In this document: positions 15,781-24,973 of the stretch, piece by piece | Numbering within the stretch: position 1 is the stretch's first letter | How the letters are laid out: each line of letters starts with the position of its first letter | DNA from: Agarivorans gilvus | GTDB lineage: Bacteria > Pseudomonadota > Gammaproteobacteria > Enterobacterales > Celerinatantimonadaceae | DNA length: 64,000 nt | Direction of reading: 5' to 3' | NCBI RefSeq assembly: GCF_001420915.1 | Contig: NZ_CP013021.1 | Span: 258,001-322,000, forward strand | The notes under the pieces: model-generated | Told to the model about the DNA's origin: nothing | What the model saw: the letters and a program-made list of their open reading frames with translations, nothing else | The model's database searches: none | Position numbers and translations under genes: made by a program

Positions 15781-16194
15781 TTACTTATTTACCTTACATC
15801 CGTTGTAAATTGCGGCCCAAAAACTTCTTTCTTTTGGGCTAGCTGCCGTTCTTAAATGCTGCACCATAGCAATTTTTTCAATTTGGCTGTTAGCATGTTG
15901 ATCTAATGCTGAGAAGCTTTTGAAAAAATACTCCCAGTTGCTTTGGTATATGCTCCATGAAACTTGGTTAGAGTCAGCAGCAATAACCTTAAACATGTTG
16001 CTATTTTCAACAATGTTACCAGGAGCCGATGTTCTTACTGCTCCTCCGGCAAAGATAAGGCCCAATTGACCGACCAGAGTCACTACCCAGCCAATCTTTT
16101 TCACTTTAATTATATGGGCTATATCATCAATAGCTTGGCGGCTAGCATCGTCAAACTTAACATCAATTATCACTGGGCAGGTTTTATAGCTCAT
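15781..16194 (-). CDS. Unknown small protein with one possible membrane segment
   Basis: 137 residues, no family recognised. Residues 1-30 are polar (VIIDVKFDDASRQAIDDIAHIIK), followed by a hydrophobic stretch near 35-52 (WVVTLVGQLGLIFAGGAV) that could span the membrane. The rest is rich in Ser, Asn and aromatic residues and ends FWAAIYNGCKVNK. The ATG at 16194 follows a TGGAA site. It is the first gene of a two-gene leftward unit with the exported protein at 15267. A partner-pair role such as effector plus anchor is only a guess. Confidence 0.65.
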   Translation of the reverse strand: MSYKTCPVIIDVKFDDASRQAIDDIAHIIKVKKIGWVVTLVGQLGLIFAGGAVRTSAPGNIVENSNMFKVIAADSNQVSWSIYQSNWEYFFKSFSALDQHANSQIEKIAMVQHLRTAASPKERSFWAAIYNGCKVNK

Positions 16195-16312
16195 TAATAT
16201 TCCATCATCAGAAATTTAATGATGACTATATTGCTATCCACTATTACTGTCAATTGAATCAATAGTGGGATTTGCTTTGTGTTTAATCTTCATCTAAAGC
16301 CAGCGAAATACC

Positions 16313-16498
16313 TCATGGCTTCACCATGTTCATCACGTAATAGTTATGCTCTCCGAATTTAGGGAGGATAGTTCCTAGTTTATATCTAGGATGGTCAGTA
16401 ATGATTTTTAGGTAGAGGTTTAGCATTTCTTCTGATGTTGAATCGGGCTGTAGCTGCTTGTTAGTATTTCCCTGCTTTAGCGCATTTTTATGAGGCAT
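16313..16498 (-). CDS. Possible small protein upstream of hsdM
   Basis: 61 codons from ATG at 16498 with ordinary amino-acid use (SEEMLNLYLKIITDHPRYKLG, then a Tyr/Asn-rich end). There is no ribosome site and no recognised family. It starts next to the hsdM promoter on the opposite strand. It may be a real small gene of the same cassette or a chance frame. Confidence 0.3.
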   Translation of the reverse strand: MPHKNALKQGNTNKQLQPDSTSEEMLNLYLKIITDHPRYKLGTILPKFGEHNYYVMNMVKP

Positions 16499-16502
16499 TT
16501 AC

Positions 16503-16511
16503 TGGTATAAT
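16503..16511 (+). promoter_or_regulatory. Extended -10 promoter of the hsdMS operon
   Basis: TGG-TATAAT is a perfect extended -10 element. The likely start near 16518 gives a leader of about 29 bases before the hsdM ATG. There is no good -35 box, which an extended -10 does not need. Confidence 0.6.
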
Positions 16512-16546
16512 TGCTAACAATTTCAAGCGTATAAAAAGTGTTCAAT

Positions 16547-18040
16547 ATGTCTATCAGTTCTGTTATTAAATCCATCCAAGATATCATGCGTAAAGATGCG
16601 GGTGTTGATGGTGATGCGCAGCGTCTTGGCCAAATGTCTTGGCTGTTATTTCTTAAAGTGTTTGACGCTCAAGAAGAAGAGTTAGAGCTTGAGTTGGATG
16701 ATTACCGAGAACCAATCCCAGAGCAGTACTTATGGCGTAATTGGGCGGCAGATACTGAAGGCATGACTGGCGATGAGCTGCTTGAATTCGTCAATGATGA
16801 CTTGTTCCCAACACTGAAAAACTACACAGCACCAATTGATAAGAACCCTCGTGGTTTCGTGGTAAAAGAAGCGTTTAGTGACGCGTTCAACTATATGAAA
16901 AATGGCACGTTGCTGCGCCAAGTGATCAATAAGCTTAACGAGATTGACTTTACCGATTCTAACGAACGCCACCTGTTTGGTGATATCTACGAGCAAATTC
17001 TTAAAGACCTACAGAGTGCAGGGAACGCAGGTGAGTTCTACACTCCTCGTGCTGTTACTCGCTTTATCGTTGACCGCCTAGATCCAAAACTTGGCGAATC
17101 CATTATGGACCCTGCAACGGGTACGGGTGGTTTCCTTGCTTGTTCATTCGATCACGTAAAACACAACTATGTGAAGACGGCGGTTGACCACCAGATACTG
17201 CAAAAGCAGATCCACGGCGTAGAGAAGAAGCAGCTCCCACACTTACTGTGTATCACCAACATGATGCTGCATGGCATTGAAGTACCAGTACAAATTAAAC
17301 ACGGCAATACGCTAAACAAGCCACTTTCAAGCTGGGACAGCAACATTAACGTGATTGCCACCAACCCTCCGTTTGGTGGTACTGAAGAAGATGGCATCGA
17401 GAAAAACTTCCCAAGCGATCTGCAAACGCGCGAAACCGCTGACCTGTTCTTACAACTGATTATCGAAGTGTTAGATGAAGGCTCTGATACCAAGAGCGGC
17501 GGACGAGCGGGTGTTGTACTGCCAGATGGTACGTTGTTTGGTGAAGGCGTTAAAACCAAAATCAAAAAGATGCTGTGTGAGGAGTGTAACCTGCACACCA
17601 TCGTTCGCTTACCTAATGGCGTATTCAACCCATACACGGGCATTAAGACCAACATTCTATTTTTCACCAAAGGCCAACCGACCAAAGAAGTGTGGTTCTA
17701 TGAGCACCCTTACCCAGAAGGCGTGAAGAACTACAGCAAAACCAAACCGATGAAGTTTGAAGAATTCCAACAAGAGATCGATTGGTGGGGTAACGAGGAA
17801 GACGGTTTTGCTAGTCGCGTAGAAAACGAGCATGCTTGGAAAGTCTCGATTGAAGAAGTTATTGAACGCAACTTCAACCTTGATATTAAAAACCCGTATC
17901 AGGACGAAGTAGTCAGCCATGATCCTGAAGAGTTACTGGCGAACTATCAGCAGCAGCAACAAGAAATTGCCGAGCTACGTAACAAACTGAAAGGTATCCT
18001 TGAAAACGCACTGAAGTCATCTGTAGGCGGTGCTGAGTAA
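16547..18040 (+). CDS. hsdM: Type I restriction enzyme M subunit (HsdM)
   Basis: 497 residues from the ATG at 16547; a GTG at 16538 is the alternative. It is an N6-adenine DNA methyltransferase that, with HsdS, marks the host recognition site. An N-terminal helical HsdM domain is followed by motif I DPATGTGGF (residues 188-196) and the catalytic motif IV NPPF (273-276). Both are intact. The last codon overlaps the hsdS start (TAATG), so translation is coupled. It is the first gene of a rightward operon with hsdS and two DUF262 genes. Confidence 0.95.
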   Translation: MSISSVIKSIQDIMRKDAGVDGDAQRLGQMSWLLFLKVFDAQEEELELELDDYREPIPEQYLWRNWAADTEGMTGDELLEFVNDDLFPTLKNYTAPIDKNPRGFVVKEAFSDAFNYMKNGTLLRQVINKLNEIDFTDSNERHLFGDIYEQILKDLQSAGNAGEFYTPRAVTRFIVDRLDPKLGESIMDPATGTGGFLACSFDHVKHNYVKTAVDHQILQKQIHGVEKKQLPHLLCITNMMLHGIEVPVQIKHGNTLNKPLSSWDSNINVIATNPPFGGTEEDGIEKNFPSDLQTRETADLFLQLIIEVLDEGSDTKSGGRAGVVLPDGTLFGEGVKTKIKKMLCEECNLHTIVRLPNGVFNPYTGIKTNILFFTKGQPTKEVWFYEHPYPEGVKNYSKTKPMKFEEFQQEIDWWGNEEDGFASRVENEHAWKVSIEEVIERNFNLDIKNPYQDEVVSHDPEELLANYQQQQQEIAELRNKLKGILENALKSSVGGAE

Positions 18041-19848
18041 TGAGCGTAGACCAAGCACTTATGAATCAGTTGATTACCGAAAGCGCCATGGATGGCGTGA
18101 ATGTCGATAATGCAGGAGCAATTATCGACCAAATTGACATTTGGACTTCAACCGTTAAAACCAAGTCCACAACAGGGCGTGGCAGCAGCAAAAAGCTAGA
18201 GCTGTATGGCGTTAAGAAACTGCGTGAGTTAATTCTGGATTTAGCAGTACGCGGTAAGTTAGTGCCACAAGATCCAAATGATGAGCCTGCTTCTGTGCTG
18301 CTTGAGCGAATTGCGGCTGAAAAAGTGCAGTTGGTTAAAGAAAAGAAGATTAAGAAACCAAGGAAGTATGACTCCATTGATCTCAACACTGTGCCTTTTG
18401 ATATTCCTGTTGGTTGGGAGTGGGCGAGAATAGAAGAGTTAGGTCATGATCTTGGTCAGAAGAAGCCTGATCAGATGTTCACTTATGTAGATGTTAGTGC
18501 CATCAATAAGGAACTGGGATTTATTGAAGAACCTAATGTGCTAGAGGCTTCAGATGCACCCTCTCGGGCTCGAAAGTTAGTTAAAAAAGGAACTGTTATT
18601 TATTCAACTGTTCGACCTTACTTGCTAAATATTGCGGTGATCGATAGAGAGTTTTCCCCTGAACCGATTGCAAGTACCGCATTTGCGATTATTCATCCGC
18701 TTAATGGGGTTTCAAGCTCATACTTGTATAGATATCTAAGATCTCCAAGCTTCATCGAGTATGTTGAACGTGTTCAAACTGGTGTTGCTTATCCAGCAAT
18801 TAACGATAAGCAGTTCTTTTCTGGTCTTATTCCTGTCCCACCAACTGAAGAACAACACCGCATCGTCGCCAAAGTTGATGAACTAATGACTCTCTGCGAC
18901 CAACTAGAGCAACAAACCGAAGCCAGTATTGAAGCGCATCAAGTGCTGGTAACAACCCTGTTAGACACACTAACCAACTCTGCCGATGCTGCCGAGTTAA
19001 TGCAAAACTGGCAAATGATTGCAGAGCACTTCGATATGTTGTTTACCACAGAAGAAAGTATCGACCAGCTAAAACAAACCATCCTACAACTGGCGGTAAT
19101 GGGTAAGCTTGTACCACAAAATTCAAATGATGAACCTGCTGCAAAACTGCTTGAGAGTATTGCAAAAGAAAAAGCGCAGCTAATTAAAGAGAAGAAAATC
19201 GCAAAACAGAAAACGCTACCGCCAATTACGGAAGATGAAAAGCCGTTTGAACTGCCGAGTGGGTGGGAATGGGAACGATTGGGTAATTACTCATATGTGT
19301 TTGCTGGTAACGCATTCAAAAGTGCGGATTTTAACAATGAGGCAGGCACTAAAGTCATCAAGATTACCAATGCTGGAGTTTACAGCTTTATCGAGACTAA
19401 CGACTTTTTACCATTTGAATTTTCAGAAGCATATTCTCAATATCAAGTTTTAGAGGGGGACTTAATACTAGCACTGACTAGACCTTATATCTCCTCGGGA
19501 TTAAAAGTAAGTATTTGTCCCTCAAACTATAATAAGTCCCTGCTTAATCAGCGTGTTGCAGCAATCAGGACACTTGATGCAACTGGGTTTACTTTTTTGT
19601 TCTTGCAGTCGCCTGTAGTTCTTTCGCACTATAAGCAAAGATTTGGTGGCTCTGGATTACAGCCAAATCTAAAAATGAGTGATGTCACAGATTTATTTGT
19701 AGCGGTGCCGCCAAAAAATGAGCAACTAAATATCGTTAGAAAAGTCCATGAGCTGTTTGCAATCTGCGATCAACTTAGACAACGCTTTCGTGGCAGTCAA
19801 GAAATGCAGCTTGAACTTACTAACACTATCGTCGAACAGGCTGTGTAA
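18040..19848 (+). CDS. hsdS: Type I restriction enzyme S subunit (HsdS), two target-recognition domains
   Basis: 602 residues, longer than the usual 400-450. It sets the DNA sequence recognised by the complex. Two similar modules are visible. A conserved helix (residues about 58-107, with LAVRGKLVPQDPNDEPA) precedes target domain 1. The same helix recurs at about 345-392 (LAVMGKLVPQNSNDEPA) before target domain 2. Each target domain closes with a proline-rich loop (IPVPPTEEQ and VAVPPKNEQ) and a coiled-coil helix. The extra length lies in the N-terminal 55 residues and the inter-domain helix. The target domains differ from each other, which predicts a two-part site. Confidence 0.92.
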   Translation: MSVDQALMNQLITESAMDGVNVDNAGAIIDQIDIWTSTVKTKSTTGRGSSKKLELYGVKKLRELILDLAVRGKLVPQDPNDEPASVLLERIAAEKVQLVKEKKIKKPRKYDSIDLNTVPFDIPVGWEWARIEELGHDLGQKKPDQMFTYVDVSAINKELGFIEEPNVLEASDAPSRARKLVKKGTVIYSTVRPYLLNIAVIDREFSPEPIASTAFAIIHPLNGVSSSYLYRYLRSPSFIEYVERVQTGVAYPAINDKQFFSGLIPVPPTEEQHRIVAKVDELMTLCDQLEQQTEASIEAHQVLVTTLLDTLTNSADAAELMQNWQMIAEHFDMLFTTEESIDQLKQTILQLAVMGKLVPQNSNDEPAAKLLESIAKEKAQLIKEKKIAKQKTLPPITEDEKPFELPSGWEWERLGNYSYVFAGNAFKSADFNNEAGTKVIKITNAGVYSFIETNDFLPFEFSEAYSQYQVLEGDLILALTRPYISSGLKVSICPSNYNKSLLNQRVAAIRTLDATGFTFLFLQSPVVLSHYKQRFGGSGLQPNLKMSDVTDLFVAVPPKNEQLNIVRKVHELFAICDQLRQRFRGSQEMQLELTNTIVEQAV

Positions 19849-19850
19849 CA

Positions 19851-21194
19851 ATGGGAATTGTCTTTAATCAGCCTCAAACCATTGTACAGTTGTTGGAGAA
19901 AAAACTCACAATTCCTGAGTACCAACGCCCATACAAATGGCAGCCTAAGCACGTCAATCAACTGATTGATGACATTTTTAACCACCGCACTAAGCCATGT
20001 TATCGGCTTGGTACTGTGGTACTGCATCAAGGCAAAGAGTTAGAAAGTGAGGAAATAAAGAGTGCTCTTAATATCGTAGATGGTCAGCAGCGTCTTCTTA
20101 CCTTAACGCTACTTTGCACCATTCTTGATGGGGAAGAAAAAAGCATTTCATCGACTCTTCTTGAGCATGAATTTGGATCATCAGTTAGTATCGAAAACCT
20201 CAAGAATAACGCACAAATTATCTCTGAACGAGTGGCGGGTCTGTCTCCTGTAGAAAAGCAGGAATTACTCAATTTTATTCTTAACAAGTGCGAGCTTATC
20301 CAAGTCACGCTGGATGACCTGAGCGAAGCGTTCCAGTTCTTCGATTCGCAAAATGCTCGTGGTAAAGCGCTTGCCCCTCATGATCTACTAAAGGCTTACC
20401 ACCTACGTGAAATGATGGACTCAACAGAGCAAACCGAGCGTCTGCACCATGTAAGCTTGTGGGAGCAGGGCGTTAACCCTGATGATGAGTCAGCAAACTT
20501 GCACACCATCATGGGTGAGTTCTTGTTCCGTATGCGCCGCTGGATTGACTGCGACTATGGCATCCAGTTCAGTCGCCATAACATTGATGTATTCAAAGGC
20601 ATCAACCTAGATAGCACTCAGTATGCTTATGTCGATGCAATGCTTGCGCTTGATTACGCGATAGAAACCTTTAATGCTGATCCTGCGCGAAAATGGGACA
20701 AGCAAACTAAGGGCTATCCATTCCAAGTTGACCAAGTGATGATCAACGGGAAGCGGTTCTTTGAGTACATTCAGCACTATATGACTATCCACTCTAAGTT
20801 GTTTATCGATAAGGATGCAAAGTTAGCTTCATTTTTAGAGGAGCACACTAAGTACAGTGGTAGCAACCGTAAAGGAGACAGCTATGTGCGGAATCTTTTC
20901 CTGTGCGCGGTGATGTACTACTACGATAAGTTCGGTGATGTGGAGTTAGATAAAGCAGCACAGATTTGTTATCGCTGGGCATATTTCTTACGTCTTGATT
21001 TGCAGCGCATTGGCATGGAATCGGTAGACAATCACGCCAGATCAACACGAGGGCTGTTTAAGGTGATAAGCAAGGCGATACACCCACAACAAGTTCTAAC
21101 TTTTCAGCCACCACCAATACAAGAGCTTCGCTTTAAAAACGCAGAACAAGTGCGACAGTCGATTGAAAACATGATGAATGGAAACTTTAAATGA
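19851..21194 (+). CDS. DUF262 protein, GmrS/RloF-like partner
   Basis: 447 residues. The DUF262 (ParB/Srx-like nucleotidase) core is seen as IPEYQRPYKW (residues 21-30) and VDGQQRLLTL (76-85), then a long helical C-terminal domain without an HNH motif. DUF262 proteins use NTP hydrolysis in modification-dependent restriction (GmrSD, SspE, BrxU) and occur as restriction-linked genes (RloF) in type I loci. It starts 2 bases after hsdS and overlaps the next DUF262 gene by 4 bases (ATGA), so all are one operon. With no nuclease domain of its own it probably works with its neighbour. Confidence 0.8.
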   Translation: MGIVFNQPQTIVQLLEKKLTIPEYQRPYKWQPKHVNQLIDDIFNHRTKPCYRLGTVVLHQGKELESEEIKSALNIVDGQQRLLTLTLLCTILDGEEKSISSTLLEHEFGSSVSIENLKNNAQIISERVAGLSPVEKQELLNFILNKCELIQVTLDDLSEAFQFFDSQNARGKALAPHDLLKAYHLREMMDSTEQTERLHHVSLWEQGVNPDDESANLHTIMGEFLFRMRRWIDCDYGIQFSRHNIDVFKGINLDSTQYAYVDAMLALDYAIETFNADPARKWDKQTKGYPFQVDQVMINGKRFFEYIQHYMTIHSKLFIDKDAKLASFLEEHTKYSGSNRKGDSYVRNLFLCAVMYYYDKFGDVELDKAAQICYRWAYFLRLDLQRIGMESVDNHARSTRGLFKVISKAIHPQQVLTFQPPPIQELRFKNAEQVRQSIENMMNGNFK

Positions 21195-23110
21195 GCGATA
21201 GCAAACCAGTAGCACCGTTATCGGTTAAGGATCTTTTTAACAGCAATACACAATACGTAGTTCCAATTTATCAACGTAATTATGCTTGGGGTGCTTCAGA
21301 AATAGAGCAGTTGATTCAAGACATCTATGATGCATCCGGTAACGGTGAGAGTAGGAATATACAAGATAAGTATTATTTAGGAAGTCTGGTTGTTTATAAA
21401 CGCGAATTAAAAGGAAACAATCAGCAAACCGTTTATGAAACCATTGATGGTCAGCAGAGACACACGACGCTTTCGATTTTATTGGCATATTTGAAAAATC
21501 TAAAAACACTTGATGATGGTGAATTAAATGAGTTGCAGGTGAATTTATGTTTTGACAGTCGCCCTAAATCTACCCGAGCACTAGAAGATATCTATCTTAA
21601 TGATGCTAATAGTAAGAAAGAAGAGCCAAGTATCCACGCTGCTTACGATATCATCGAGCGTTTTTTTAAAATTAAAGGTTTGAATAAGGCGTTTGAAGCT
21701 CAAGCGTTTTGTAATTATCTGCTTAATCAAGTAACCATCTTAAGAGTCATTGTGCCTCAAGGAACGGATCTTAATCATTATTTTGAGATCATGAATAACC
21801 GTGGCGAGCAGCTAGAAAAGCATGAGGTGCTTAAAGCTAAGTTCATGGCAACGTTAGAAAGTGGTGAAGAGACAAATGCCTTTTCGGCGATTTGGGACGC
21901 ATGTTCTGATATGAAGCGTTACGCACAGATGGGCTTTAAGTCGGAGGATCGCAGAGCAGTTTTTGGCAATGATTGGCGTACAATACCTTCAAGTTTTAAC
22001 GCTATTCAAAGTAAGTTAGGTCACCAAAAAGAAGTCCAACGTGCGATGACTCTGCGGAAGATCATCGAGAACAAATCTTCACATTCAAACAACGATGACG
22101 AAGAGCGAGAGAAAGAGCAACGTTTTGGCTCTATCATCGACTTTTCAAACTTCTTGCTCCATGTCCTTAAGTTGATAGTGGCGGGAGACTCTGTGTCATT
22201 AGATGATAAAAAGTTGCTCGATGCGTTCATATCAAAAGAAGGGAGATTGAAAGTTGACGCAAAGGAATTTGCCTTTGAACTACTTAAATTTCGAATACTG
22301 TTCGATAGCTATATCATCAAGCCGGATATGAGCGCTGAAGAGCGTAAGTGGAGTTTGCAAAAGTTAACTTCTAGGGGTAATGATTCGAGCTTAAGTCCGG
22401 ATTATCCAAGCTCCTTCAGCTCAGAACAGAACCCAAGTGTTAATGAAAAAATACGAATGATACTTGCGATGTTTCATGTCTCTCACCCTTCGCACGTATA
22501 CAAGCGTTGGCTTAATCATTCGCTAGCAATCTTGAGACAATTGGCGAAAGATAATAGCAAATTGCATGTTAATGGTAATGAATACCTTAATGCGCTCGAA
22601 AAGCTTAGTAATGACTTCTTAGATGATATTTCCAAAGAAGATGGACAGTTAAATGAAGAAGTGTTCCATAGAGGGACTGGTGTCCAGAACTTTGTATTTA
22701 ACCTTCTTGATTATCGCTTGTGGAGAGAGTTCACTGCAGGCAAATCATTTGATGGGAAAGGTCTAGACAATATCGAGATTAAGAAGCATTTTGATGGATT
22801 TCAGTTTTCACAAAGCCGAACTTCCGTTGAACATTATTTCCCACAAACTGATCCATCCGGCGCAGACAAGATGGGTGAAGACGTTCATCGCTTTGGTAAC
22901 CTATGTCTTATCTCACAGAGTAGCAACTCTCGATTGAGTAATTATTATCCCGACGGTAAAAAATCCTTCTATCAAGAGAACCATCGTGCGGAGAGCTTAA
23001 AGCAAGCAATCATGTTGAGCTATGATGAATGGGGGCCAGAAGAGCAAGGAAGACGGAATATTGAGCGTCATGAGAAAGTGATGATAGATGTTTTGCGTAA
23101 TCGCAAATAG
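21191..23110 (+). CDS. DUF262-DUF1524 protein, GmrSD/RloF-like restriction nuclease
   Basis: 639 residues. N-terminal DUF262 has VPIYQRNYAW (residues 24-33) and IDGQQRHTTL (85-94). The C-terminal DUF1524 HNH-like nuclease shows VEHYFPQ, HRFGNLCLIS and, a little further on, SNSRLSNYY, with the His and Asn residues of the beta-beta-alpha-metal fold intact. Such proteins cut phage DNA that carries modified bases (type IV restriction) or act with backbone modification (SspE). It is the last gene of the hsdMS operon. A joint type I plus type IV defence, covering both plain and modified phage DNA, is a reasonable inference. Confidence 0.82.
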   Translation: MSDSKPVAPLSVKDLFNSNTQYVVPIYQRNYAWGASEIEQLIQDIYDASGNGESRNIQDKYYLGSLVVYKRELKGNNQQTVYETIDGQQRHTTLSILLAYLKNLKTLDDGELNELQVNLCFDSRPKSTRALEDIYLNDANSKKEEPSIHAAYDIIERFFKIKGLNKAFEAQAFCNYLLNQVTILRVIVPQGTDLNHYFEIMNNRGEQLEKHEVLKAKFMATLESGEETNAFSAIWDACSDMKRYAQMGFKSEDRRAVFGNDWRTIPSSFNAIQSKLGHQKEVQRAMTLRKIIENKSSHSNNDDEEREKEQRFGSIIDFSNFLLHVLKLIVAGDSVSLDDKKLLDAFISKEGRLKVDAKEFAFELLKFRILFDSYIIKPDMSAEERKWSLQKLTSRGNDSSLSPDYPSSFSSEQNPSVNEKIRMILAMFHVSHPSHVYKRWLNHSLAILRQLAKDNSKLHVNGNEYLNALEKLSNDFLDDISKEDGQLNEEVFHRGTGVQNFVFNLLDYRLWREFTAGKSFDGKGLDNIEIKKHFDGFQFSQSRTSVEHYFPQTDPSGADKMGEDVHRFGNLCLISQSSNSRLSNYYPDGKKSFYQENHRAESLKQAIMLSYDEWGPEEQGRRNIERHEKVMIDVLRNRK

Positions 23111-23154
23111 TATAGATCTGCCTAACTTGTTTTTAGCTAATAAGGTCATTAGAA

Positions 23155-24003
23155 ATGATTGGATTTGGTGATATAGAAGCGCTTTTTTCGTTAAGAGATA
23201 GATACAACAAGTGGCGAAATTCTGAACCTAGGCTGACAAATACTGCTGACCGTTTCATCCATCTCTTTCAAGCCCACGGAGTGGCCCGAGCACAAATACC
23301 TCGTTTCTTTGGTCATGGCCTTACTATCCATCAAGTGGAAGATAATAACGAACTACTGAAGGCTTTAGATACCCAAATATTGGATGCTGCAGCTGAGTTA
23401 TTTGCTATTAAACCGGAATGGCTTGAAGGGGGCTCGGATGAGCTTTACGAGTTAAAACATTTTTATAACCATCCAAAGAAGTTTGGCGTTTGGTTAGATT
23501 CTCTATTAAGCGCAACTAATGTACAAAGAATAGATGGTTGGCTATTAACTACTTCTGAGTTTAATGATGAGTATGACGCCGCCATTGTGATGAGAGAGCA
23601 AATTGGTGAGTTTGGCGATGAGGCAATTTATCGATACCACCTTTGTGAAACTTGGGTATACGGCTATTGGAAATGTAGGGCGGATATAGCGGCGTGCATT
23701 GCTCAAGCTTGGAAGCGAAACTGTTATGTATTTGGTCAACGTATACCACTTAGTGTTTTTAACAGAGTTATTTCACTTAACAGTGTGCCCGACAGTGAGT
23801 TAGAGCAAACCCGTATTCATGGTAAGAAATTTTACGCTGAAGATTTAACAACTAACCCAGATTTTTATGCTAGTGCTTTAAAAAACGAGCAGTTTGGTAT
23901 TGATAGCGCTATTGCTCGTTGGCTTGAGTATTATGAGCTAGGCATGATGGACTCTCGTTTTGGCGATTATGGTAAATTGTTCAGGGATTTTGGGGGGCGT
24001 TGA
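23155..24003 (+). CDS. Unknown protein with an HTH-like N-terminal half
   Basis: 282 residues. Residues about 28-95 look like a helix-turn-helix of XRE type (TADRFIHLFQAHGVARAQIPRFFG, then LDAAAELFAIKPEWLEGGSDELYE, where the last part is the usual end of such a domain). The C-terminal 180 residues are helical with many Tyr and Trp; I do not recognise them. It lies 44 bases after the DUF262-DUF1524 gene on the same strand, with an AAGGT site, and may be the last gene of the same transcript. It could be a regulator or sensor for the island, or unrelated cargo. Confidence 0.6.
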   Translation: MIGFGDIEALFSLRDRYNKWRNSEPRLTNTADRFIHLFQAHGVARAQIPRFFGHGLTIHQVEDNNELLKALDTQILDAAAELFAIKPEWLEGGSDELYELKHFYNHPKKFGVWLDSLLSATNVQRIDGWLLTTSEFNDEYDAAIVMREQIGEFGDEAIYRYHLCETWVYGYWKCRADIAACIAQAWKRNCYVFGQRIPLSVFNRVISLNSVPDSELEQTRIHGKKFYAEDLTTNPDFYASALKNEQFGIDSAIARWLEYYELGMMDSRFGDYGKLFRDFGGR

Positions 24004-24096
24004 GGATGGAGCGAAACGGTCCTGTATCGCTAAAAGTTGTGTAATGCATAATGGGTCAGAGCTTGTTCATATCTTGCCCAAGAAAAAGGAATTTTC

Positions 24097-24861
24097 ATGT
24101 TAAAGCTGGCGTTAATCTTCATTGGATTTGTTGTGTCTTGGCCCGCTTGGGCACTTAACAGTGGCAGTTACTCTAAGTTTGTTTATGCCGAGTGGGGTAA
24201 CTATCAGGTGGCACAAATTCGGCCATTTGAGTACGCCATAGAGCAGGGCCAGCTCAGCAGCATAGCCTACAGTGCGCAGTTTTCCGATGTGATGCGGCGG
24301 GTGATCCCCGAAGTGAGTGAACTCGGCCCTTATTACCAAGAATATTTATTAGGCAGAGACTTTAGCCGAGCCTTGGTGAGTTTGGTGACTGAATACGGTT
24401 GCCTTGAATACCGTTTTCGCCATGCGCTACCCCATACCAGAGAGTGCGGTGGTTATGTGGATGATGAGCGGGTGAAGGAGTATTTCCCTTTTTCTGGTGG
24501 TTACTTCCTACAGCAACCTTTGCGGGTGTACCAGCGAGGCAAAGCCGGCAATCAGCAAATGGGCTATGCACTGTACTTAAAAGCGGGCAACAAATACCAA
24601 CCCAGCAGTATCTGGTATCCGGTGCATCAAATAGGATCGGCGTTTGGCCGAGCGATTTCTTCTAAACAGCTGGTATTAACGGTGTCTGTTAATTTTGAAA
24701 AGCTAGACGCGGCTGGCGCTCCAGAAAGCACTTTGTTTGAGACACCCCGAGTGCTTTGGTTAGTGCTACCAGAAGCTAAGCAAATTGCTGCTCAGGCAAA
24801 TGAACAAGCTGCCGGTCGTTATGCTGCGAAGCAAGCACAGGTGCTGATTGTTGAGCTTTAA
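24097..24861 (+). CDS. Unknown exported protein
   Basis: 254 residues with a signal peptide (residues 1-19, ending WPAWA). The mature part is rich in aromatic residues and has two cysteines (YGCLEYRF and RECGGYVDD) about 18 residues apart that could form a disulfide. No family recognised. It is a single gene with AAGGA before the ATG and a terminator just after. It may mark the return to core chromosome on the far side of the defence island. Confidence 0.65.
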   Translation: MLKLALIFIGFVVSWPAWALNSGSYSKFVYAEWGNYQVAQIRPFEYAIEQGQLSSIAYSAQFSDVMRRVIPEVSELGPYYQEYLLGRDFSRALVSLVTEYGCLEYRFRHALPHTRECGGYVDDERVKEYFPFSGGYFLQQPLRVYQRGKAGNQQMGYALYLKAGNKYQPSSIWYPVHQIGSAFGRAISSKQLVLTVSVNFEKLDAAGAPESTLFETPRVLWLVLPEAKQIAAQANEQAAGRYAAKQAQVLIVEL

Positions 24862-24883
24862 AGCTTAAATTTCTGCCTTTAAC

Positions 24884-24912
24884 AAAGACGCTTTAAAGGC
24901 GTCTTTTCTTTT
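24884..24912 (+). terminator. Intrinsic terminator of the exported-protein gene
   Basis: AAAGACGC, 7-base loop, GCGTCTTT then TTCTTTT. Confidence 0.85.
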
Positions 24913-24973
24913 GTATAGCTGATTGGCCGTACCTTTTACATGCCGTATCGGACTCGAATCAATCAAGCTTTAT

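Noticed and set aside
11404..24096. Integrative element with attL/attR at tRNA-Ser
   Set aside because: No integrase gene and no copy of the tRNA 3' end found near 24 kb. The island may have lost them, but they cannot be claimed.
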